Made by a program: the position numbers and the translations under genes. Source: Lentilitoribacter sp. Alg239-R112 (GTDB taxonomy: Bacteria; Pseudomonadota; Alphaproteobacteria; Rhizobiales; Rhizobiaceae). From it: DNA of 64,000 bases. The notes under the pieces were generated by a model. It searched no databases and had not been told where the DNA came from. It was given only the letters and a program-made list of their open reading frames with translations. The stretch covers positions 313,406 through 377,405 of the forward strand of contig NZ_LS999834.1 of the NCBI RefSeq assembly GCF_900537175.1. Direction: 5' to 3'. Positions 38,193 to 48,654 of the stretch are shown in pieces. Numbering within the stretch: the first letter of the stretch is position 1; each line of letters starts with the position of its first letter.

Positions 38193-38201
38193 TTGTCAAG
38201 T

Positions 38202-38213
38202 GTTATCGATAAC
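38202..38213. promoter_or_regulatory. LacI-family-type operator 2
   Basis: GTTATCGATAAC is a perfect 12-base palindrome related to operator 1 (TGTTAYCGRTAAC). Its centre lies 23 bases from the centre of operator 1, about two helical turns, allowing two dimers to bind the same face. Confidence 0.7.
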
Positions 38214-38308
38214 TATTGCTAAATGAGTGTGCACCAGCCCTCTTAAGACGAATGTCGCAACATGGAAACTATGTAAATTTATTTCAAATATTACGAAAAT
38301 TACACTAA

Positions 38309-38331
38309 AGCATGTTTGCTCTAAACATGCT
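38309..38331 (-). terminator. Hairpin after the glutathione transferase gene
   Basis: AGCATGTTT and AAACATGCT form a nine-base stem with a five-base loop, followed on the reverse strand by TTAGTGTAATTTT. It is a plausible weak terminator for the gene ending at 38366; the T-run is poor. Confidence 0.4.
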
Positions 38332-38365
38332 CATGATGGCTTTAGAGCCTTTCCAATGATAGCTT

Positions 38366-39292
38366 TCAATCAAGCCCATCGCGATTATCCCAATTGATTA
38401 AAGGTTGCTGCCCAATAATAGCAAATGGATTGTGGCTTCCATCATTCACATAGTAGCCAAAACGAATTTCTTCAAAATTGACAATTTCACGAATACCGGG
38501 CATCTGAAAAATACGGCGCGTGAATCGCCAGAGAGCTGGATAATCCACCAGCCTTTTTCTTATACAACGAAAATGTGTGACATAAACCGTATCAAAACGA
38601 ACTAAAGTCGCAAAGAGGCGAATATCAGCAGTCGTTAAATTACTGCCAAAGAGAAAGTGCTGATCCATCAAACGATCTTCAAGATAATCCATTGTCGCAA
38701 ACACGGTGTCGACTGCTTCATCATATTCTGCTTGCTGCTCCGCTTTACCTGCACGGTAAACAGCATTTGAAAGACCATTGAATATATCGCTCGTTAGGGC
38801 ATCAATCTCGCTCACTAACATTTCGGGTCGTAATTCAGAACCGCGCCCAGCATGAGAAAAAGCCAAAATAATATCTGCAGATGAATTAGACAGAATCGAC
38901 TGACGCTTACTATCCCAAAGCATCGGCACAGTCGCGCGACCAGTATAGTTTTTGTCTGTTACAGAGTAGAGCTGATGGGCATGTTGAATATTACTAGACC
39001 CCGTAATAGGACCATCTGGCAGCAATCCATAACCCTCAACGCGTAATCCGCCTGCCCATTGTATGGGCACATTCTCAGAAAGTTCTTTGAGAACCAGAGC
39101 AATTACTGCGCCATGTGACCATGGACAACTTGCTGAAACGACGAGAATAAACCGCCCTACATCATGCTGCAAAGCATGCAATATTTCTTCGTCAATGGTT
39201 GTATCAAGAGTACTTTCCTCTCGGCGATAAGTACCAGACACCATTGAGCGATCTGCTTCATTATCCCATTTACCATCTATCAGCATGCCCAT
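38366..39292 (-). CDS. Glutathionyl-hydroquinone reductase (xi-class GST)
   Basis: Reduces glutathionyl-hydroquinones using glutathione. The start at 39292 (MGMLIDGKW) matches the family N-terminus and gives 308 residues. The catalytic Cys56 lies in SASCPWSHG; most family members have CPWAHR, so two positions are changed. GRATVPMLWD and LTTADIRLFATLVRFD are standard GST segments, and the C-terminal NPFAIIG matches the conserved NPxxIVP-like end. It probably detoxifies quinones. It does not share an operon with its neighbours. Confidence 0.88.
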   Translation of the reverse strand: MGMLIDGKWDNEADRSMVSGTYRREESTLDTTIDEEILHALQHDVGRFILVVSASCPWSHGAVIALVLKELSENVPIQWAGGLRVEGYGLLPDGPITGSSNIQHAHQLYSVTDKNYTGRATVPMLWDSKRQSILSNSSADIILAFSHAGRGSELRPEMLVSEIDALTSDIFNGLSNAVYRAGKAEQQAEYDEAVDTVFATMDYLEDRLMDQHFLFGSNLTTADIRLFATLVRFDTVYVTHFRCIRKRLVDYPALWRFTRRIFQMPGIREIVNFEEIRFGYYVNDGSHNPFAIIGQQPLINWDNRDGLD

Positions 39293-39566
39293 AACAAAAA
39301 TCTCGCTCCATAACTTCCCCCAATTTATTCTATTATCAGGAAAACAGAAATCAACCTTATCCAAGAGTGCCTTTTTTAGTCACGTAATAGAACAATGCCA
39401 GTGCTCAGTCAGTGCTCAGATTATCTGAAAACTTATGCCTCCATGAGAAAATGCACATAATAAAACACATTATATGCACCCATAGGGTTGCATAAACAGA
39501 TAGATCAAGATATATGCAATAATATGGTTGCACATATACCTAACAGACTCTTGAAGGATGATTATT

Positions 39567-39932
39567 ATGAAGACACAATTTCAAGGTGGCCCCAATATCG
39601 CAATGAAAGTTCCGCCACATCAATATGAAGCGACTGTAGCTTTCTATCGGGATGTGTTGCAGCTTGCAGAGCTTCCCAACCAGAATGAGGAAAGTACTGT
39701 GTTTAAATTTGGGGAAAACAATTTATGGATCGACAGCGTTAATACAGTCAGCCAAGCTGAGATTTGGCTTCAAGTTATAACAAACAATAGTTCGGCTGCA
39801 GAAAATCATTTGAACAATGCCGGCATCTCGCGCTGCGATACTATCGAACCATTAGGAGATGAATTTGACGGGTATTGGATTTCAAATCCGGCATCTATCA
39901 TTCATCTTATAGATGGCGTTGAAACACACTAA
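39567..39932 (+). CDS. VOC/glyoxalase-like protein
   Basis: A 121-residue protein with the single-domain pattern of the vicinal oxygen chelate fold: IAMKVPPHQYEATVAFYRDVLQL at the N-terminus (seen as two parts, IAMKVP and ATVAFYRDVLQL), FGENNLWIDSV, and a closing ISNPASIIHLID. The ATG at 39567 has AAGGA eight bases upstream. It leads a likely three-gene operon with an SRPBCC protein and an ArsR regulator. It may bind a small hydrophobic ligand; the metal ligands are not complete, so enzymatic activity is uncertain. Confidence 0.75.
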   Translation: MKTQFQGGPNIAMKVPPHQYEATVAFYRDVLQLAELPNQNEESTVFKFGENNLWIDSVNTVSQAEIWLQVITNNSSAAENHLNNAGISRCDTIEPLGDEFDGYWISNPASIIHLIDGVETH

Positions 39933-39998
39933 TCCTCAGCGACACTTTGGGCGGGGCCATACAAGTTGCCCCGTTTTGTATTCAGGAAGATAAATAAA

Positions 39999-40445
39999 AT
40001 GACCAATCAGATCATTCGCTCTATCCACGTAAACGTGCCCATTGAACGTTTGTGGGTTGCGGTTACAGATCATATGGAATTCGGCACATGGTTTCGAGTT
40101 ACTCTAAATGACCAATTTGCGAAAGGTAAAGTCATTTACGGAAAAATGACTTTACCTGGACACGAAGGCTTGCCATTTTGGATTAGAATTGAAGCTATGG
40201 AGGAGCCAAATTATTTCAGTTTCTCTTGGCCGATAGATGAAACGATAGAACCTGATGATCCAAATATTGAGGGTAAAACAACATTAGTCACGTTCATACT
40301 AGAGCCACATAGTGGCGGCTCAAAACTCACGATTCGCGAAAGTGGATTTGAAAAATTACCAAACCAGAGACGTCTTCAAGTTTTCCGCGATAATCAAGTC
40401 GGATGGGAATTTCAAACAGCAAATATCCAGGAGCATTTAAAGTGA
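39999..40445 (+). CDS. SRPBCC/AHSA1-family protein
   Basis: A 148-residue helix-grip protein. The ATG at 39999 has AGGAAGA upstream. The pattern IRSIHVNVPIERLWVAVTD, WIRIEAMEEPNYFSFSWP and VTFILEPHSGGSKLTIRESG is that of AHSA1-type SRPBCC proteins, which bind hydrophobic ligands. Its stop overlaps the GTG of the ArsR gene (GTGA), a frequent pairing in proteobacteria. Confidence 0.87.
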   Translation: MTNQIIRSIHVNVPIERLWVAVTDHMEFGTWFRVTLNDQFAKGKVIYGKMTLPGHEGLPFWIRIEAMEEPNYFSFSWPIDETIEPDDPNIEGKTTLVTFILEPHSGGSKLTIRESGFEKLPNQRRLQVFRDNQVGWEFQTANIQEHLK

Positions 40446-40774
40446 GTCTTAGCCAACATCAATCATCCACGGAATTGGCAAACACATTCTCTGCTCTAGG
40501 AGATAACAGACGACTTGCTATAGTGGAGCGTTTGAAAGAAACAGATACTATGTCAATTACTTCGCTCTGTGAGGGAGTAGATGTATCCCGACAAGCGATA
40601 AGCAAACACCTTAAGGTCTTGGCCGATGCCAAAATAGTCTCTACAGAGAAAGCGGGTCGTGAAACACTCTATAAACTGGAACCCGCCCGCCTTGAGGAGG
40701 CTAATGACTATTTGGTCCATGTGGGCGCAAAGTGGGAGCTTGCTCTTCAAAGACTGAAATCTCGCCTGGAATAG
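40442..40774 (+). CDS. ArsR-family transcriptional regulator
   Basis: A 110-residue winged helix-turn-helix repressor. The GTG at 40442 overlaps the upstream stop. LANTFSALGDNRRLAIVERL opens the fold, followed by SITSLCEGVDVSRQAISKHLKVL as recognition helix region and VSTEKAGRETLYKLEPARL as wing. No CxC metal site is present, so it is the non-metal ArsR type commonly paired with SRPBCC genes. It probably represses its own operon. Confidence 0.9.
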   Translation: MSLSQHQSSTELANTFSALGDNRRLAIVERLKETDTMSITSLCEGVDVSRQAISKHLKVLADAKIVSTEKAGRETLYKLEPARLEEANDYLVHVGAKWELALQRLKSRLE

Positions 40775-40906
40775 TTTAATTCATCAGGTCAAATTAGGCG
40801 TCGCAATCAACCCTTAATTATATAAAGTATGAAAATGTAGATTTGCAAGCGGTATACTTCAAAACATCATGTATTCACGATACGGGTTCAAACATTTGTT
40901 AATCTC

Positions 40907-41956
40907 TTAGAAGTTTTGCATCCTGCTGATCAATATTGGAATTACGACCGACAATAATAACAATCTACCCGCATGTGCGGCGGCAACAAACCCAGGGTTC
41001 GCTCCAATAGCTGCGCCCATAATAGCCATTGTCTCCAGTCCACCAGGTGCAAAAGCCACAAAGACATGCGTCAATGGCATTTGCACGATACCAGTTGCTG
41101 CCCAAGCTGCCACTAGTGTCAACGTTGCAGCAAGTGCTGTGCTTACCAGACCCGCAACTGCTGATTCTCGCAGTTGGGTTATGCTGATGCCTGCGAAGCG
41201 AGTACCAATCAATGCGCCGATGGCTGCCAAAGCCGGAAATGCTATCCATTGGCTCAACCCACCAGGTGCAAACTCCGTCAAACGTGCAACAGCTCCAACA
41301 ACCATGCCCGCCATTAACACTGGCGCTGATAATTTTGTAACTTTGATAATAGGTACAATTGCGACTGCACAAACTGCACAGGTAGCCGTTTGCAACAGGC
41401 TCATCTCAGTTCCTTGTGTTGGTCCTATCCCAACACCTGTCTCAACTCCGCTTAACTTAAATGCAAATGGCACGAGTAACGTTAGTGATAACAATCGAAT
41501 TGATTGCACTACCGCCATTTTATCAGTTGCCAGTTTGAGATCTTCACCTAATGCAATAACGAAGCTCAAGTGACCGGGTGTGGCTGCCAGAAGCGCGGAG
41601 CGTGCGTCAGTTCGCATTATCCTTTGCAGTAATCTTTGGCCGACCAAAATCATTACTAATACCGATATTGCCAAAATGGCAAAGGCAAACGGCCACCGAG
41701 TAAGCGCTGCTATCGATTCTGGTGATATTGTCGCGCCAATTGCTATCCCGGCAAACAGGAATATTACATCCCGAACCCGCATTGGAAACTGCAAATCGAT
41801 ACCGGAAACACTTGCTATTGTTGTGACGATTGCCGGGCCAGTCAGCAGCGGAATTGGCATCCCTACGCCAATCGCGGTAACAGCGCCACCAACTGTAAGA
41901 GTTACTAGCAATAATAATCGGAGCATAGCAGAACGAGAGCTCATCATCAGCAGCAT
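40907..41956 (-). CDS. AbrB-family membrane protein (putative transporter)
   Basis: A polytopic protein of about 349 residues with eight to ten helices in two similar halves, each with a GGL/GxPxPxLTGP-type loop (GVGMPIPLLTGPAIVTT in the first). It matches the AbrB/ammonia-monooxygenase-like membrane family (TIGR03082 duplication) and is unrelated to the DNA-binding AbrB. The start is uncertain: ATGs at 41956, 41947 and 41944 are all possible and none has a good ribosome binding site. The substrate is unknown. It converges on arsR. Confidence 0.8.
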   Translation of the reverse strand: MLLMMSSRSAMLRLLLLVTLTVGGAVTAIGVGMPIPLLTGPAIVTTIASVSGIDLQFPMRVRDVIFLFAGIAIGATISPESIAALTRWPFAFAILAISVLVMILVGQRLLQRIMRTDARSALLAATPGHLSFVIALGEDLKLATDKMAVVQSIRLLSLTLLVPFAFKLSGVETGVGIGPTQGTEMSLLQTATCAVCAVAIVPIIKVTKLSAPVLMAGMVVGAVARLTEFAPGGLSQWIAFPALAAIGALIGTRFAGISITQLRESAVAGLVSTALAATLTLVAAWAATGIVQMPLTHVFVAFAPGGLETMAIMGAAIGANPGFVAAAHAGRLLLLSVVIPILISRMQNF

Positions 41957-42178
41957 AATACACACTTTATCGATCGTGATGATTGCATTTCTAAATGTTG
42001 ACCAAATCTGTACGAACAATAAAATAAAACTCTACACATAACTCTTACCCTTCCCACGACAAATTTAGCAAAGTAAACCCGTTACATATGAAAGGGTAGC
42101 TGAGGTAGTAGGCAGAGCCTTCTCACGGTTATGCAGCCAAAATCAACTAAAATTATGTCGAAAGAATCATCTCATGTT

Positions 42179-42208
42179 CTTGACAATTTACTCCCGAACC
42201 CCTAGATC
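42179..42208 (+). promoter_or_regulatory. groESL promoter (sigma-70 / RpoH-like)
   Basis: TTGACA (42180-42185) is followed after 17 bases by TAGATC. The same stretch fits an RpoH promoter: CTTGAC, then CCCCTAGAT at 42199-42207. The expected transcript start falls right before the CIRCE element. Confidence 0.6.
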
Positions 42209-42216
42209 AACTTCGC

Positions 42217-42243
42217 TTGGCACTCTTCGTATAAGAGTGCTAA
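42217..42243 (+). promoter_or_regulatory. CIRCE element (HrcA operator)
   Basis: TTGGCACTC and GAGTGCTAA are separated by nine bases, matching the CIRCE consensus with one base changed in the left arm. It lies 67 bases upstream of groES and predicts HrcA repression in addition to the heat-shock promoter. Confidence 0.95.
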
Positions 42244-42309
42244 CAAATTCAAATTAATTTTGAAAACAACAATAGTCCACTCCAGTATTGAGAGATTAGG
42301 GTAGAGAAA

Positions 42310-42606
42310 ATGGCAAACACAAATTTCCGTCCGCTAGGCGATCGCGTCGTCGTACGTCGCGTTGAGTCAGAAGCTAAAACTGCTGGCGGTATTATTATCC
42401 CAGATACAGCACAAGAAAAACCTTCCGAAGGTGAAGTCATCGCTGTTGGCGCAGGCGCACGTGACGACAAAGGTGCACTTGTTGCGCTTGAAGTTAAAGC
42501 TGGCGACAAAGTCTTGTTCGGCAAATGGTCAGGCACTGAAGTGTCTTTAGAAGGCGAAGACCTTTTGATCATGAAAGAATCTGACATCATGGGTATTTTG
42601 GGCTAA
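42310..42606 (+). CDS. groES: Co-chaperonin GroES
   Basis: The heptameric lid of the GroEL folding chamber, 98 residues. [16 protein letters not shown] opens the fold. The mobile loop ([19 protein letters not shown]) binds GroEL, and KSGTEV-like [17 protein letters not shown] and the end ESDIMGIL are standard. It is the first gene of the CIRCE-controlled operon. Confidence 0.98.
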   Translation: MANTNFRPLGDRVVVRRVESEAKTAGGIIIPDTAQEKPSEGEVIAVGAGARDDKGALVALEVKAGDKVLFGKWSGTEVSLEGEDLLIMKESDIMGILG

Positions 42607-42661
42607 GGCTTTTTGCCTCCAATCAACCAATTCATTTAAATCTAGGGCCACTTCCACATAG

Positions 42662-44335
<1,674 letters not shown>

Positions 44336-44365
44336 GTCATTCGTCTATATAGACTATTCTACTTT

Positions 44366-44394
44366 AAAGGGCGTCCATTTGGTCGCCCTTTTTT
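44366..44394 (+). terminator. Intrinsic terminator of groESL
   Basis: AAAGGGCG (44366-44373) pairs with CGCCCTTT (44384-44391) around a ten-base loop and is followed by further T residues. Confidence 0.85.
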
Positions 44395-44636
44395 ATTGAT
44401 TTACATTTTTCAACCCGCAACGACAATCAATTAAAGAACTCAGAATTAACTCTAAATTAACAATATATTTGATACTTCGTTCAACGGTTGCTATCTTATG
44501 GTTGTATTCGGGAGGATTAAACCTCCCTCCGACGCTAAATAGCGCCATCTGATAAATGAGCTCTTGAAAAGTCTAAAAGATTTAGAACTTTTCATTGGCA
44601 GACTTCAGTTATTGAATACATGTTCATTTCAAGAAA
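44395..44636 (+). promoter_or_regulatory. Leader with CtrA-like box and two hairpins before the PAS-like gene
   Basis: The gap between groEL and the next gene is 301 bases. After the groESL terminator, TTAA-N7-TTAA at 44446-44460 is a full CtrA-type site. Downstream, GGGAGG (44510-44515) pairs with CCTCCC (44522-44527), and CGCT/AGCG (44533-44544) form a second small hairpin. The first could hide or mimic a Shine-Dalgarno sequence, or be part of a small RNA. Confidence 0.45.
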
Positions 44637-45092
44637 TTGGGTCTGGGGCAGTGGTTCGTGTTTAAAGTATCGAGTAAAAGCTCGCTGTTAACATTACAGC
44701 CACATACTGCTAGTCTCCAGAACATCGATCTGGAACTGCTAGCGAACTATTGCCAAATCGAAGATTGGTACGCGTCTGCGGAATCAGGTATTTTTACGCT
44801 TGGCGACTTGTCGTCCTATCAACACAATATCTCCTCCTCTTGCGGCTTACTTCCGCTTATCAATAGTTATACACCTGAAGATAGAGACCGTATTACCGAA
44901 ATTTTTGATGTTGTTTGCGCGCAGAATTCAACTTTTTCGTACTCAACCACAATTATCGGTACTGATGGACACGAACAACCGGTTGTAGTCATCGGGGAAT
45001 CCATCATCGAGAACGTGTCCGAAGCGATTATAAAAGGTGTGTTTATATTCCCGCATTTTCACAAAGAACCCGCGCAAAAATTCAGACAGTAA
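44637..45092 (+). CDS. Orphan PAS-like protein of unknown function
   Basis: A 151-residue soluble protein. The central part, about residues 45-140, has the shape of a PAS domain: INSYTPEDRDRITEIF matches the xHPEDRxRV helix, followed by FSYSTTIIGTDGHEQPVVVIGES and a closing GVFIFP strand. There is no output domain and no membrane segment. The start is uncertain: TTG at 44637 or GTG at 44658, neither with a clear ribosome binding site. It stands alone between groEL and hisG, behind a CtrA-like box. A stand-alone sensor or adaptor is the most that can be said. Confidence 0.6.
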   Translation: MGLGQWFVFKVSSKSSLLTLQPHTASLQNIDLELLANYCQIEDWYASAESGIFTLGDLSSYQHNISSSCGLLPLINSYTPEDRDRITEIFDVVCAQNSTFSYSTTIIGTDGHEQPVVVIGESIIENVSEAIIKGVFIFPHFHKEPAQKFRQ

Positions 45093-45124
45093 AGTTGCAT
45101 AATACTGTTCAGTCAGAATATTGA

Positions 45125-45823
45125 TTAATTATGCGTAACGGGAAATATGGTGCTCAGCTTCCTATAAAGATCGGTATCTTTCGCTTTGGATTGTTTTGAA
45201 GCGATGAAGCAAGCCTCTGATTTTAGAATGACACCATCATCCAAAACTCGCAGGTGATTGGCCTTCAAGGTTGAGCCGGTCGATGTAATATCAACTATGA
45301 TATCCGCCGTTCCCGCAGCAGGCGCTCCCTCTGTCGCACCAAGACTTTCCACAATTCTATAAAGCTGAATACCGTGGGTCGATGAGAAAAAATCTCGCGT
45401 AAGTTGCCAATATTTTGTTGCGATGGACAATCTACGCCCATGCTTTTGGCGAAAGCCCGTGGCCACATCACCAAGATCGGCCATTGTTGTCACGTCATAC
45501 CAAAAATCTGGAACAGCAACGATCACATCAGCCTGACCAACACCAAGTCGTGCGCAAAAGGACACATAATCATCTGCATCTGCTATTTGCTCGCGCACCA
45601 GATCTTCACCGGTTACACCGAAATCTACAGCCCCTGTTGCGAGTTCTTTTGCAATTTCGCTTGCGGACATGAAGGCAATTTCAATATCAGCATTTTCCAC
45701 AACGCGACCGTGGTAAGATCGATCATTGCCGATGGATTGAATTGTCATGCCAGCATCTGAAAATGCTTGCAATGTGGCTTCTTTCATCCTGCCCTTTGAT
45801 GGGAGCGCTATGGTAATTGTCAT
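45125..45823 (-). CDS. hisG: ATP phosphoribosyltransferase, short form
   Basis: The first enzyme of histidine synthesis, condensing ATP and PRPP. The 232 residues are the short form, which lacks the C-terminal regulatory domain and needs His[14 protein letters not shown] and the PRPP loop region [19 protein letters not shown] are present. The ATG directly follows the hisZ stop. Confidence 0.95.
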   Translation of the reverse strand: MTITIALPSKGRMKEATLQAFSDAGMTIQSIGNDRSYHGRVVENADIEIAFMSASEIAKELATGAVDFGVTGEDLVREQIADADDYVSFCARLGVGQADVIVAVPDFWYDVTTMADLGDVATGFRQKHGRRLSIATKYWQLTRDFFSSTHGIQLYRIVESLGATEGAPAAGTADIIVDITSTGSTLKANHLRVLDDGVILKSEACFIASKQSKAKDTDLYRKLSTIFPVTHN

Positions 45824-46933
45824 CTACGCAACCTCGAATCTATCAAGCCACAATGAAAACCCAACAGCGGGTGTGACACTGTTTGCGCCCAACAGCGACA
45901 TAAGTCGATCATATCGCCCTCCAGCTGCCAAAACCTCATCATTTGCCTTATTGGACACTTCGAAAACTAGACCAGTATAGTAATCAAGTGGTCGGCCAAA
46001 TGCTGCAACATATTGTATTTTCGATGAATCGATATCTAAGTTTTCTAACTGAGAAATACGTGCAGAAAAAAGCTCAAATGCCTTTTGAATATCCAAATTC
46101 GCTTCAGAAGCAAAACTTGTCAGAGAACTAAGTGCTTCGCTCAAGGGCAATTCCATCGACAAAAATTTACTCAGTATTGAAAATTGTTCATCGCTTAAGT
46201 GTACTTTTGCCAATTGCTGCTGTTCAATCAACCGGGCCGCAATCTCATCTGGTGAGCGGCTGGCATGGGTGGAATAACCTGTTTCCTGCATAATGTTAGC
46301 TAGATAAGATGCTAGCGCCTTGTGGTCTTCATTTTCAATAATGGTCGAAAGTTTAGCATCAAGATTGGAGGTATCGCTCGGATTTCTTAAAGTCGTTAGC
46401 ATCAGCTCGAGCGCATCTGGATTTCCAAATGCATGAAGCAGTCTTTGTTGCCAACCAAGAGGCAGCCCGAGTGCTTGCAAAACGGTGGCAAAGATATTTT
46501 GATCACCTAATGTTGTGAGCGTTGATATATTGTTGCAATATTGATTGGTCAGACGCATGGCATCTGAAATTGCCAACGCATCGGCTTTTGCAATATCTGG
46601 ATCGCCTAAGTCTTCGATACCAGCCTGATGAAATTCAGTTTTTCCAACCTGCCGCTGCCTGAATACGGGGCCGAGATATCCATACCTTTGGGGTGCGCTG
46701 CCATTATTTTGAATATGATCCGAACATACCGGAATTGTAAATTCGGGGCGCAGACAATGGTTCTGGCCATTTGTGCTTTGGGTTAGAAAAATACGGCGAC
46801 GTAAATCTTCTCCAGCCATATTTAAAAATGGCTCGGCAGGTTGCACAATATCGCAATCGATGAGCTCTGTACCACATTGAACGAGGCTCTCTTCCATCGC
46901 CAGCATCATTTTTTTCATGCTTGAAGGATACAT
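45824..46933 (-). CDS. hisZ: ATP phosphoribosyltransferase regulatory subunit
   Basis: A HisS-like protein without synthetase activity that forms the octameric HisG-HisZ enzyme and confers histidine feedback. The 369 residues keep the class II core (LRPEFTIPVCSDHI, YGYLGPVFRQRQVG, FGRPLDYYTGLVFEV, AAGGRYDRLMSLLG) but lack the anticodon-binding domain. It lies between hisS and hisG in one operon, 11 bases after hisS. Confidence 0.94.
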   Translation of the reverse strand: MYPSSMKKMMLAMEESLVQCGTELIDCDIVQPAEPFLNMAGEDLRRRIFLTQSTNGQNHCLRPEFTIPVCSDHIQNNGSAPQRYGYLGPVFRQRQVGKTEFHQAGIEDLGDPDIAKADALAISDAMRLTNQYCNNISTLTTLGDQNIFATVLQALGLPLGWQQRLLHAFGNPDALELMLTTLRNPSDTSNLDAKLSTIIENEDHKALASYLANIMQETGYSTHASRSPDEIAARLIEQQQLAKVHLSDEQFSILSKFLSMELPLSEALSSLTSFASEANLDIQKAFELFSARISQLENLDIDSSKIQYVAAFGRPLDYYTGLVFEVSNKANDEVLAAGGRYDRLMSLLGANSVTPAVGFSLWLDRFEVA

Positions 46934-46944
46934 AGGCTTAGTTC

Positions 46945-48543
46945 CTAACTGCCGCTATCGAGTGCTTCACGGTCTGCCTGTTGTGCTGCGAGAATTTCTT
47001 TTACTTTCTCGGCTATTTGATCAACAGGCACAGAAACTTGCGCTGGGCGCATAGCACGCCATTCTGCATTATCTTCAATATTTTCAGAAATGCGCTTACC
47101 TTCAATCAAGTCTTTGATCTGGACTTCACCATTTTCCTTCTCATCTGACCCTTGGATGATGGCAATTGGCGCGTTTCTGCGATCCGCATATTTAAGCTGA
47201 TTACCAAAGTTCTTTGGGTTGCCTTGATAAAGTTCAACAGGAATAACCGGACCAATTGGCTGTCCATCGTCGCCAAGTGGATTTAACGCTTTGCGCAGAT
47301 CGTTGGCAATTTTGGCATAATCAGCCAGCATCTTCTTATCCATAACCGTGATAAGCACAGGACCAACGTCTTGCTCACCACCAATTTTTTTCAAGTTCTT
47401 CAGCGCTGTCATTAAGCGCGAAACGCCAATGGAAAATCCTGTCGCAGGAACGGGCTGGCCCATGAAGCGAGACACTAGACCATCGTAACGACCACCGCCG
47501 CCAACTGATCCGAACTGGACTTTCTGTCCCTTTTCATTCACAACATCGAACAGAAGTTCGGCTTCGTAAACAGGGCCAGTGTAATACTCGAGGCCGCGAA
47601 CTACTGATGGATCAATACTAATACGGTCAACATCATAACCTGATGAATTTACAATAGTTGAAATAGCGCCAAGTTCTTGAAAACCTGCTTCAAACGTTGC
47701 ATTACTTTCAAGTTGCGCGAGCGCAGGAGTTTTAAATTCAAGACCATTTTCACCAACATCAACCAAGTCATCCAGATTATTGGAAGTCAAAATCTCGAGA
47801 ACAGCATCTATGCTTGTAGATTCAAGTTCAGCACCTTCTGCAAAGTCCCCTTCACCTTCAGAACCGCCGTCCCAACGCCCTTTACCAAGCAGAAGTTTCA
47901 CACCCTCAACGCCAAACTTATCAAGCTTATCCATGGAACGCATAACATTCAGGCGTCGATCATTATTATGTTCATCTGAAAGGCCGATGGCTTCCATAAG
48001 TCCATCAAGAATCTTGCGGTTGTTTACACGAATTACATACTGCCCGCGCTTAATTCCAAGTGCTTCCATCGTATCAGCCATCATCATGCACATTTCGGCA
48101 TCGGCTTGCACGCCCGGTGCACCGACGATATCGGCATCGAACTGCATGAATTGTCTAAAGCGGCCCGGCCCGGGTTTTTCATTGCGAAAAACCCAACCTG
48201 AACGATAGGTACGATATGGCAGTTGGATTTCGTTGAAATTTTCAGCGACATGGCGAGCTAGCGGCGCGGTTAGGTCATAGCGCAGGCTCATCCATTGATC
48301 ATCATCATCTTGCAGAGAGAAAACACCGGCATTAGGACGATCTGTATCTGGCAAAAACTTACCCAGCGCATCGGTATATTCAAACATTGGCGTTTCGACA
48401 GGTTCAAAACCAAAACGCTCATAAACTGTTTTGATTTTACCAAGCATCTCTTCGGTTGCTCTGATGTCAAACGGTGTACGATCAGGAAAACCACGCGGCA
48501 AACGTGCCCTTAATTTCGGTGCTTTCTTATTCTTTTTAGCCAT
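46945..48543 (-). CDS. hisS: Histidyl-tRNA synthetase
   Basis: A class II synthetase of 532 residues from the ATG at 48543 ([19 protein letters not shown]). Motif 2 is [20 protein letters not shown], and the histidine motifs [11 protein letters not shown] and GGGGRYDGL are present. A C-terminal anticodon-binding domain follows. It is the long alphaproteobacterial form. As first gene of hisS-hisZ-hisG it ties tRNA charging to histidine synthesis. Confidence 0.96.
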   Translation of the reverse strand: MAKKNKKAPKLRARLPRGFPDRTPFDIRATEEMLGKIKTVYERFGFEPVETPMFEYTDALGKFLPDTDRPNAGVFSLQDDDDQWMSLRYDLTAPLARHVAENFNEIQLPYRTYRSGWVFRNEKPGPGRFRQFMQFDADIVGAPGVQADAEMCMMMADTMEALGIKRGQYVIRVNNRKILDGLMEAIGLSDEHNNDRRLNVMRSMDKLDKFGVEGVKLLLGKGRWDGGSEGEGDFAEGAELESTSIDAVLEILTSNNLDDLVDVGENGLEFKTPALAQLESNATFEAGFQELGAISTIVNSSGYDVDRISIDPSVVRGLEYYTGPVYEAELLFDVVNEKGQKVQFGSVGGGGRYDGLVSRFMGQPVPATGFSIGVSRLMTALKNLKKIGGEQDVGPVLITVMDKKMLADYAKIANDLRKALNPLGDDGQPIGPVIPVELYQGNPKNFGNQLKYADRRNAPIAIIQGSDEKENGEVQIKDLIEGKRISENIEDNAEWRAMRPAQVSVPVDQIAEKVKEILAAQQADREALDSGS

Positions 48544-48654
48544 AGGAAACTCTGCTGGAAATCTCAGATAATTGTAATTCGCCGCTTCGTACCGCATCCT
48601 GCCCGATGCAGCAAGCTTTGTTGTTGATTTTTGAACCCTTGAAATTGCTCAATA

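Larger units (their letters stand above)
38044..38365. promoter_or_regulatory. Control region of the LuxP-like ABC operon
   Basis: About 320 bases without a gene, between the ATPase gene and the convergently placed 3' end of the glutathione transferase gene. It holds two operator-like palindromes (38177-38192 and 38202-38213) and a hairpin at 38309-38331, each listed separately. The rest is AT-rich with nothing recognised. Confidence 0.6.

Noticed and set aside
47780..48208. 142-codon forward-strand frame opposite hisS
   Set aside because: It mirrors conserved synthetase motifs on the other strand and is very Ser/Pro-rich, as expected for an antisense frame.
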